Origin: Roseiflexaceae bacterium
GTDB lineage: Bacteria > Chloroflexota > Chloroflexia > Chloroflexales > Roseiflexaceae
Assembly: GCA_014381165.1 (NCBI GenBank)
Contig: JACMIM010000719.1
Coordinates: 1-8,387 of the forward strand
Direction of reading: 5' to 3'
DNA length: 8,387 nucleotides
The position numbers and the translations under genes are program-made. How positions within the stretch are numbered: the stretch's first letter is position 1; every line of letters starts with the position of its first letter. This document shows, piece by piece, positions 1 to 4,631 of the stretch. The notes beneath the pieces are model-generated. The model was given only the letters and a program-made list of their open reading frames with translations, was not told where the DNA came from and did no database searches.

Positions 1-4
1 AAAG

Positions 5-88
5 AACCCATTAGCCCGGCGCTTCAGCGCCGGGAACGCGCGAACCGCAGAACCCATTAGCCTGGCGCTTCAGCGCCGGGAACGCGCG
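5..88. repeat. Two tandem 46-bp units with a GC-rich hairpin core
   Basis: Two copies begin at 5 and 51 with AACCCATTAG, carry a palindromic core (15-34 and 61-80; CCCGGCGCTTCAGCGCCGGG in the first, one C-to-T change in the second) and end in GGGAACGCGCG. The first copy continues into AACCGCAG (43-50), an octamer that also occurs in the array at the right end of the window. Read on the minus strand, the core followed by CTAATGGGTT matches the hairpin units at 2445-2597. No gene is visible in 1-160. A hairpin downstream of leuA could stabilise the 3' end of the transcript, but it is not followed by a T-run on either strand. Confidence 0.85.
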
Positions 89-132
89 GACAGAGAATAG
101 CGAACATGATCAGGGGTGATTCCGGTGCGCTT

Positions 133-160
133 CCTGTTCTCTGTTCGCTGTTCTTTGTTC
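133..160. repeat. Heptamer array, four units (GTTC orientation)
   Basis: Four 7-bp units, CCTGTTC, TCTGTTC, GCTGTTC and TTTGTTC, run without a gap and end directly at the leuA stop codon (161-163). The leuA mRNA therefore reads UAA followed at once by GAACAAAGAAC. This is the same family as the other heptamer arrays in the window. Confidence 0.85.
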
Positions 161-1837
161 TTACTTCCCGCCAAAGGTATCGACCGCGTAGCTCGGCGCG
201 TTGGGATCGTAGCCGGCGGCGTAGGCGGCTTCCTCGGCCTTGATGCGCTGCTGACGGGCGGCCAACATTTTGTTGAGCGCGGTCATGTAGGCTTCGGCAG
301 CGGCAACCAGCGTGTCGGTGTTGACGCCATACCCATTATAGACCTGATCGCGCTTCTGCTTGAAAATCGCCGGCGATAAACCGTAGTCGGCTTCGGCGCG
401 TGTATCACGGATGCGCACCGTCACCTCGGCCACCGCGTCTAGGCCCTCTGTGATCGCGTTGATCGCAAACTCGGTCAGCTCGTTGGGGCGCTGTACGATC
501 CGGTTGATCGCCTTGTAGATCGCATCCACCGGGCCGGTGCCGTGGGCGCTGTCGGTAAGCGGCTCGCCACCAACCATGCGCAGCGTGACCGTGGCCACCG
601 GCGTCACGCCAGTGCCACTGGTGACTTGCACATGCTCAAGCGTGTAGATTTCCGGCGTGTGCTGGTGTTCGCGCGTGATCAGCGCCTCGATATCGCGGTC
701 GTCGACATGCTTCTTGCGGTCGCACAGTTCCTTGAAGCGCTCGAACAGGTGCTGGAATTCTTCTTCGCTTTCGAACTCATGGCCAAGCGCGATCAGCTTG
801 GCACGCAGGGCGTGGCGACCGCTGTGCTTGCCCAACACCAGCGCGTTGCCATCCAGCCCCACCGTCTCGGCATTCATAATCTCGTAGGTCAGGCGATTCT
901 TCAGCACGCCATCCTGGTGAATGCCAGACTCGTGGGCAAAGGCGTTTGCGCCGACCACAGCCTTATTCGGCGGCACCGGCAGACCGATCGTGGTCGAGAG
1001 CAGTCGGCTAGAACGGGCGATCTCCTGGGTCTGCACATTGGAAGCCACGCCGAAAAAGGCCGCGCGAGTGTGCAGCGCCATCACAACTTCCTCAAGCGAG
1101 GCATTGCCAGCGCGCTCGCCGATGCCATTGATCGTACACTCGATCTGGCGCGCACCGGCACGCACCCCGGCCAGGCTGTTGGCCACCGCCATGCCTAGGT
1201 CGTCGTGGCAGTGGACGGAAATAATGCAGTCTGTTGCGCCGGGCACCTGGGCGCGAATATCGTGGATGAGTTGGGCGTACTCTTCGGGGGTCGTGTAGCC
1301 GACCGTATCCGGAATATTGAGCGTGGTCGCGCCCTCCTCGATCGCGGCGGCGAGTAGCTGAAACATGAATTGTGGGTCGGCGCGGGTCGCATCCATTGGC
1401 GAGAACTCGACATCTTCACACAGCGAGCGGGCGTGGCGCACCATCTCGCGGGCCTTCACCAGCACCGCCTCGCGAGTCGAGCGCAGCTGGAACTCGATTT
1501 GAATGTCGGAGGCATTGATAAAGGTGTGAATGCGCTTTTTGGCGGCGGGCTGAATGGCCGTCCAGGCCTTGTCGATATCGTCGCGGTGGGCGCGTGCCAG
1601 CGCCGCGATAATCGGGCCATCGGGCGTGCCGATTTCTTGGGCGATCTGGTGAACAGCCGCCCAGTCGCCGGGCGAGGCGGCGGGGAAGCCAGCCTCGATA
1701 ACGTCTACACCCAGGCGTCGCAGTTGCCGCGCGATCTCGAGCTTTTCCTCAAGCGTCATCGTGCATCCCGGTGCCTGCTCACCATCGCGCAGGGTCGTAT
1801 CGAAAATACGTACGTGGTCGGATACGTGAGATTCCAT
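161..1837 (-). CDS. leuA: 2-isopropylmalate synthase
   Basis: Catalyses the first committed step of leucine synthesis, condensing acetyl-CoA with 2-ketoisovalerate to give 2-isopropylmalate (cytosolic). The 558-aa protein has the HMGL-like TIM barrel first: FDTTLRDGEQAPG at 12-24 (metal-binding Asp18), HCHDD at 209-213 (metal-binding His209/His211), GIGERAGN at 238-245 and HESGIHQDG at 302-310. About residues 395-525 form the C-terminal LeuA regulatory domain, where leucine feedback usually acts, ending in a GVNTDTLVAAAEAY segment. It is longer than typical LeuA (about 510-520 aa): there is an extra stretch around 480-500 and a tail of about 35 residues. The start at 1837 is chosen because GAGGAG (1845-1850) lies seven bases upstream. 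The open frame runs on to 1900, but that part is translated heptamer repeat. It is the last visible gene of the operon; the stop is TAA. Confidence 0.96.
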   Translation of the reverse strand: MESHVSDHVRIFDTTLRDGEQAPGCTMTLEEKLEIARQLRRLGVDVIEAGFPAASPGDWAAVHQIAQEIGTPDGPIIAALARAHRDDIDKAWTAIQPAAKKRIHTFINASDIQIEFQLRSTREAVLVKAREMVRHARSLCEDVEFSPMDATRADPQFMFQLLAAAIEEGATTLNIPDTVGYTTPEEYAQLIHDIRAQVPGATDCIISVHCHDDLGMAVANSLAGVRAGARQIECTINGIGERAGNASLEEVVMALHTRAAFFGVASNVQTQEIARSSRLLSTTIGLPVPPNKAVVGANAFAHESGIHQDGVLKNRLTYEIMNAETVGLDGNALVLGKHSGRHALRAKLIALGHEFESEEEFQHLFERFKELCDRKKHVDDRDIEALITREHQHTPEIYTLEHVQVTSGTGVTPVATVTLRMVGGEPLTDSAHGTGPVDAIYKAINRIVQRPNELTEFAINAITEGLDAVAEVTVRIRDTRAEADYGLSPAIFKQKRDQVYNGYGVNTDTLVAAAEAYMTALNKMLAARQQRIKAEEAAYAAGYDPNAPSYAVDTFGGK

Positions 1838-1853
1838 TTCTATGCTCCTCGAA

Positions 1854-1937
1854 GACAGAGAACAGAGAACAGAGAACAGGGAACAGAGAACAGAGAACAA
1901 AGAACAAAGAACAGGGAACAGAGAACAGAGAGCAGGA
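1854..1937. repeat. Heptamer array, twelve units (AACARAG orientation)
   Basis: Twelve head-to-tail 7-bp units, mostly AACAGAG with AACAAAG and AACAGGG variants and degenerate first and last units. It fills the spacer between the four-helix-bundle pseudogene and leuA and stops three bases from the leuA Shine-Dalgarno sequence. Because 7 is not a multiple of 3 and no unit makes a stop, the array is open in several frames and translates to seven-residue repeats (FSVLCSL or NREQRTE). These are artefacts, not protein. Confidence 0.93.
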
Positions 1938-1943
1938 TACTAC

Positions 1944-2411
1944 CTATACGTAATCTTCATCATCGAAGGGTACTTGTGGCAACGTTGCTACTTCCACATC
2001 GTAGGACTCTTGCGTTTCTCGCAATTGAGCACCGCCATCTTCGATGAGACGGTCGAGCGCGAGGATTTTGTGGGTCAGCATCGCAGTTATCTCACGACAG
2101 TCTTGTAGCAATGGTGCTTCCTCTTCAGTTGTAAGATAGCCCATTCTGCGCAGTTGGTCGAGCCAACTATCGGTTTCGGCTAGCGATCCACGCGCAATAT
2201 ACAAATGGCTGCGATGGGCACGCGGGGTGTAACGCCCGTGCCCTTCAGCGATATTCGCCCCGACTCAGGTGGCAGCACTAATGACTTGCCGTGCGATTAC
2301 CGCATTTGCCCAACTTTGCGGCATCCGTTGCGCAATAATTGACACCCTGTGCGCCAAGTCTTGCGCACGCTGCCACACAATCAGATTTCTATGGGTGTAA
2401 TCTTTCGCCAT
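1944..2411 (-). pseudogene. Four-helix-bundle protein (S23/23S rRNA IVP family), broken by TGA
   Basis: From ATG at 2411 the frame reads 48 residues (beginning MAKDYTHRNLIVWQRAQDLA), meets TGA at 2265-2267 (codon 49), then continues in the same frame as VGANIAEGHGRYTPRAHRSH and LYIARGSLAETDSWLDQLRR to TAG at 1944-1946. Family members usually have a serine just before V(G/A)ANIAEGHGR, so one C-to-G change (TCA to TGA) explains the stop; no frameshift is needed. Intact length would be 155 codons, longer than the usual 115-130 because of an acidic tail ending VPFDDEDYV. The family was first seen in 23S rRNA intervening sequences and also occurs free-standing; its function is poorly known. There is no good Shine-Dalgarno. 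An internal TTG (2202-2204) could in principle restart the C-terminal part. It lies between ilvC and leuA, flanked by oppositely oriented heptamer arrays. Confidence 0.85.
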
Positions 2412-2421
2412 AGTAATGCTA

Positions 2422-2608
2422 TTCTTTGTTCTCTGTTCTTTGTTCCCGGCGCTTTAGCGCCGGGCTATTGGGTTCTCTGTTCTTCGTTCTCTGTTCCCGG
2501 CGCTTTAGCGCCGCGCTGTTGGGTTCTTTGTTCTTCGTTCTCTGTTCCCGGCGCTAAAGCGCCGGGCTATTGGGTTCTCTGTTCTCTGTTCTTTGTTCTT
2601 TGTTCTCC
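2422..2608. repeat. 51-bp tandem repeat (three copies) with hairpin core plus heptamers
   Basis: Three units of exactly 51 bp start at 2445, 2496 and 2547. Each has a 20-bp palindromic core, CTATTGGG (CTGTTGGG in copy 2), and then heptamers of the TTCTCTG type. Loose heptamers precede (2422-2444) and follow (2598-2608). The core is CCCGGCGCTTTAGCGCCGGG in copy 1, has one change near its end in copy 2, and is the exact reverse complement (loop TAAA instead of TTTA) in copy 3. The block fills almost the whole gap between the ilvC stop and the pseudogene start. Since 51 is a multiple of 3, it is open on the plus strand as a 17-residue repeat, which I regard as accidental. Confidence 0.92.
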
Positions 2609-2613
2609 ACACG

Positions 2614-3636
2614 CTACGCCCCGCCCGCTCCCGGCGTAACTTCCTTTGGATTCACGAACGGCATCATGCCGCGCAGCTCGCGGCCAACTTGCTCGATCTT
2701 GTGGTTCACATCGTCCTTGCGACGGGCGTTGAAGCGCGGGCGGCCATTGTGGTTCTCCTCGATCCAGTCCTCGGCAAATGCGCCCGATTGGATGTCGGCC
2801 AACAGGCCTTTCATGGCCGCGCGGGTCTGCTCGTTGATGATCTGCGGGCCGGCCACGTAGTCACCCCACTCGGCCGTGTCGGAAACCGAGTAGCGCATGT
2901 AATTCAAGCCGCCCTGGTAGAACAAATCCACGATCAGCTTCAGCTCGTGCATACACTCAAAGTAGGCCACCTCGGGCTGGTAGCCCGCCTCGACTAGCGT
3001 CTCGAAGCCCGCCTTGACCAACGCCGAAACGCCGCCGCACAGCACGGCCTGCTCGCCGAACAGATCGGTCTCGGTTTCCTCGGCAAACGTGGTTTGTAGC
3101 ACACCGGCCTTGGTCGAGCCGATCGCTTTGGCATAGGCCAGCGCGTTCTCGAAAGCCTGGCCCGAGGCATCCTGATGGATGGCCACCAGCGCTGGCACGC
3201 CGCCGCCCTGCGTAAAGACCTCGCGCACACGGTGGCCGGGAGCCTTGGGCGCAACCATGCTGACATCGACGCCCTCCGGCGCGGTGATCTGGCCATAGCG
3301 CACATTGAAGCCGTGGGCAAACATCAGCGTCTTGCCGGGAGCCAAATTTGGCGCGATCTCGTCGCGGTAAATCGAGGCCTGCGTGGTGTCTGGCGTCAGA
3401 ATCATAATGAAATCGGCCTGCGTGGCCGCGTCGGCTACCGTGCGTACCTTCAGCCCAGCAGCTTCGGCCTTGGCCCAGCTCTTCGACTGGCTGTACAAGC
3501 CTACAATCACATCGACACCGCTCTCCTGGAGATTGAGCGCGTGTGCGTGCCCCTGGCTGCCAAAGCCAATAATCGCGACGGTCTTGCCCTGCATGCGTGT
3601 CAGATCAGCCTGGTTGTCGTAGTAAAGCTGTGCCAT
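2614..3636 (-). CDS. ilvC: Ketol-acid reductoisomerase (class I)
   Basis: Second enzyme of Val/Ile synthesis: it isomerises and reduces 2-acetolactate (or 2-aceto-2-hydroxybutyrate) to the dihydroxy acid, using NAD(P)H and Mg2+. At 340 aa it has the normal class I length. The N-terminal Rossmann domain has GFGSQGHAHALNL at 24-36. The catalytic His is in FAHGFN (His108) and Lys131 in VAPKAPGHRVRE. The C-terminal knotted domain supplies the metal ligands Asp191 and Glu195 (DLFGEQ), Glu227 and Glu231 (FECMHE), and Ser252 in YSVSDTAE. The cofactor loop reads GLYSQSKSW (46-54), where many NADPH-dependent relatives have Arg in place of Tyr48. The start is supported by AAGGAA (3644-3649) seven bases upstream; the stop is TAG. 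TATACT at 3658-3663 could be a -10 element, but no convincing -35 accompanies it. Confidence 0.97.
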   Translation of the reverse strand: MAQLYYDNQADLTRMQGKTVAIIGFGSQGHAHALNLQESGVDVIVGLYSQSKSWAKAEAAGLKVRTVADAATQADFIMILTPDTTQASIYRDEIAPNLAPGKTLMFAHGFNVRYGQITAPEGVDVSMVAPKAPGHRVREVFTQGGGVPALVAIHQDASGQAFENALAYAKAIGSTKAGVLQTTFAEETETDLFGEQAVLCGGVSALVKAGFETLVEAGYQPEVAYFECMHELKLIVDLFYQGGLNYMRYSVSDTAEWGDYVAGPQIINEQTRAAMKGLLADIQSGAFAEDWIEENHNGRPRFNARRKDDVNHKIEQVGRELRGMMPFVNPKEVTPGAGGA

Positions 3637-3662
3637 AGTTCAATTCCTTATCCGTATAGTAT

Positions 3663-3760
3663 AGAACAAAGAACAAATAACAGAGAACAGAGCACGAAAC
3701 ATGGAGCACAGAGAACTTTGTTGCTTGTTTCTTGTTCTTTGTTCTCTGTTCTTTGTTCTT
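3663..3760. repeat. Head-to-head heptamer arrays forming an imperfect inverted repeat
   Basis: The left part (3663-3716) has AACAAAG/AACAGAG units interrupted by CACGAAACATGGAG. The right part (3717-3760) has the opposite orientation (TTGTTCT, CTGTTCT). The complement of GTTCTCTGTTCTTTGTTCTT (3741-3760) matches 3663-3688 apart from one extra heptamer (AAATAAC), so the ilvC leader RNA can form a long A/U-rich hairpin. It fills most of the spacer between the 53-aa ORF and ilvC. No gene is visible in it. Confidence 0.85.
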
Positions 3761-3765
3761 ATGAA

Positions 3766-3927
3766 TCACTCCATTGCGTCGGCGTATGTGGCCCAAAAGT
3801 CGTCCCAGCACACACCATCCTGATCGAATGGGCTGGTCGATGGTTCCTCGTGGTCGTGATCCTCATGAGTATCCTCGGCGAAGGACAGCATCAGCGCGCG
3901 GGTCGTTTCCTCGCTATAGGCAGCCAT
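3766..3927 (-). CDS. Small acidic protein, 53 aa, unknown
   Basis: Not recognised. The protein begins MAAYSEETTRALMLSFAED, continues with a His/Asp/Glu cluster (THEDHDHEE, about 20-28), and ends with an aromatic, acidic segment containing VCWDDFWATYADAME. It has one Cys, no membrane segment and no signal peptide. The case for a real gene is the Shine-Dalgarno AGGAG (3935-3939) seven bases before ATG, and its position between ilvN and ilvC on the operon strand. The His/acidic cluster could bind a divalent metal (IlvB and IlvC both need Mg2+), but that is speculation. The frame extends upstream to 3999, but that part reads through the inverted repeat and lacks a ribosome binding site. The stop is TGA. 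Confidence 0.62.
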   Translation of the reverse strand: MAAYSEETTRALMLSFAEDTHEDHDHEEPSTSPFDQDGVCWDDFWATYADAME

Positions 3928-3944
3928 GATGGGTCTCCTATTGA

Positions 3945-4014
3945 GTAGGTGCGAAGCATTTGCCCTCGCTTTACGTGCGCTGTTCAAAACTGGCAGCAAA
4001 TGCTTCGTACTTAC
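3945..4014. repeat. 19-bp inverted repeat (stem-loop) after ilvN
   Basis: The arms are GTAGGTGCGAAGCATTTGC (3945-3963) and GCAAATGCTTCGTACTTAC (3996-4014), complementary at 17 of 19 positions across a 32-base loop. The two exceptions are G-T pairs on the plus strand and A-C mismatches in the operon mRNA. The outer arm reaches the first base of the ilvN stop triplet (4014-4016). The other ends five bases before the Shine-Dalgarno of the 53-aa ORF. It has no T-run, so it is not an intrinsic terminator. It looks like a dispersed palindromic repeat, or a remnant mobile element of the REP/MITE kind. Confidence 0.85.
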
Positions 4015-4559
4015 TAGTTCAGGGCCGCCAGTGGCTCGGCCAGGTGGCCGTTCTCGGCGGCGTCATACGACTGTGCGCCGTGGCCACGCGCGCCGCGCAC
4101 CATGGCGATCCGGCCCGTCCGCATCATCTCTTTGACGCCGAACGGCTTGATCACATCTACAAAGTTCTCGACCTTGGACGGCGTGCCAGTCATCTCCAGC
4201 ACCATCGTGGTCGCGCCGACATCGACAATCTTCGCCCCGAAAATCTCGCCAACCGCCACTACCTCGGCGCGCTTGTCGGCCGGCGCGTGGATCTTCACCA
4301 GCACCATCTCGCGCTCGACCGTAGGGTCACTTGTGACATCGCTGACCTTCAAGACCTCGACCAGCCGATAGAGTTGCTTGACCACCTGCTCGACATCCGC
4401 CGACTCGACCACCAGCGTCATGCGGCTGATGCCCTCGGTTTCGGTATGGCCGACCGCCAGACTTTCGATGTTGTATCCGCGCCGCCGAAACAGGCTGACC
4501 GCGCGATTCAACGCGCCCGGACGATCCTGCATCAGGGCGACAATCGTGTGTTTGTTCAT
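4014..4559 (-). CDS. ilvN: Acetohydroxyacid synthase small (regulatory) subunit
   Basis: Regulatory partner of IlvB: in this family the small subunit stimulates the catalytic subunit and confers feedback inhibition by branched-chain amino acids. It has 181 aa. The N-terminal ACT domain (about 4-78) has QDRPGALNRAVSLFRRRGYN followed by IESLAVG, the usual effector-site region. The C-terminal ALS_ss_C domain (about 82-160) has EIFGAKIVDVG at 105-115 and FGVKEMMRTGRIAMVRG at 140-156. A tail of about 23 residues (GHGAQSYDAAENG onward) goes beyond the usual 160-175 aa. The start at 4559 has GGAG (4568-4571) eight bases upstream. It follows ilvB after a 57-base gap filled by a 50-bp palindrome. Confidence 0.96.
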   Translation of the reverse strand: MNKHTIVALMQDRPGALNRAVSLFRRRGYNIESLAVGHTETEGISRMTLVVESADVEQVVKQLYRLVEVLKVSDVTSDPTVEREMVLVKIHAPADKRAEVVAVGEIFGAKIVDVGATTMVLEMTGTPSKVENFVDVIKPFGVKEMMRTGRIAMVRGARGHGAQSYDAAENGHLAEPLAALN

Positions 4560-4581
4560 TCGCTACGCTCCATAGGTAATG

Positions 4582-4631
4582 CCGAACCCCGCGTAGGGTC
4601 ACGGCATGCCGTGACCCTACGCGGGGTTCGG
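4582..4631. repeat. 50-bp perfect palindrome overlapping the 3' end of ilvB
   Basis: 4582-4606 is the exact reverse complement of 4607-4631 (left arm CCGAACCCCGCGTAGGGTCA followed by CGGCA), with no unpaired loop beyond the turn. It contains the ilvB stop (4617-4619) and the codons for the last residues of IlvB, and ends ten bases before the ilvN Shine-Dalgarno. In RNA it would be a very stable hairpin between ilvB and ilvN. There is no T-run on the operon side. The base composition and perfect symmetry suggest a recently arrived dispersed repeat. Confidence 0.95.

Noticed and set aside
1..100. CRISPR array
   Set aside because: Hairpin units repeat only twice and the stretch between them is itself conserved, so there are no variable spacers. 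The 51-bp repeat at 2445-2597 fails for the same reason.
542..1198. Plus-strand ORF of 218 codons opposite leuA
   Set aside because: Antisense shadow of the leuA coding sequence with no recognisable protein features.
1944..2411. Diversity-generating retroelement with an Avd-like four-helix-bundle protein
   Set aside because: Avd is a distant relative of this family, but no reverse transcriptase, template repeat or variable repeat is present.
2349..2639. Plus-strand ORF with a repeated VPGALAP...CSSFS peptide
   Set aside because: Produced by the 51-bp tandem repeat, which is a multiple of three and free of stops; no coding signature outside the repeat.
3655..3663. Internal promoter for ilvC (TATACTATA)
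   Set aside because: A good -10-like sequence lies 15-20 bases before the ilvC Shine-Dalgarno, but the heptamers upstream give no acceptable -35 at 16-18 bp.
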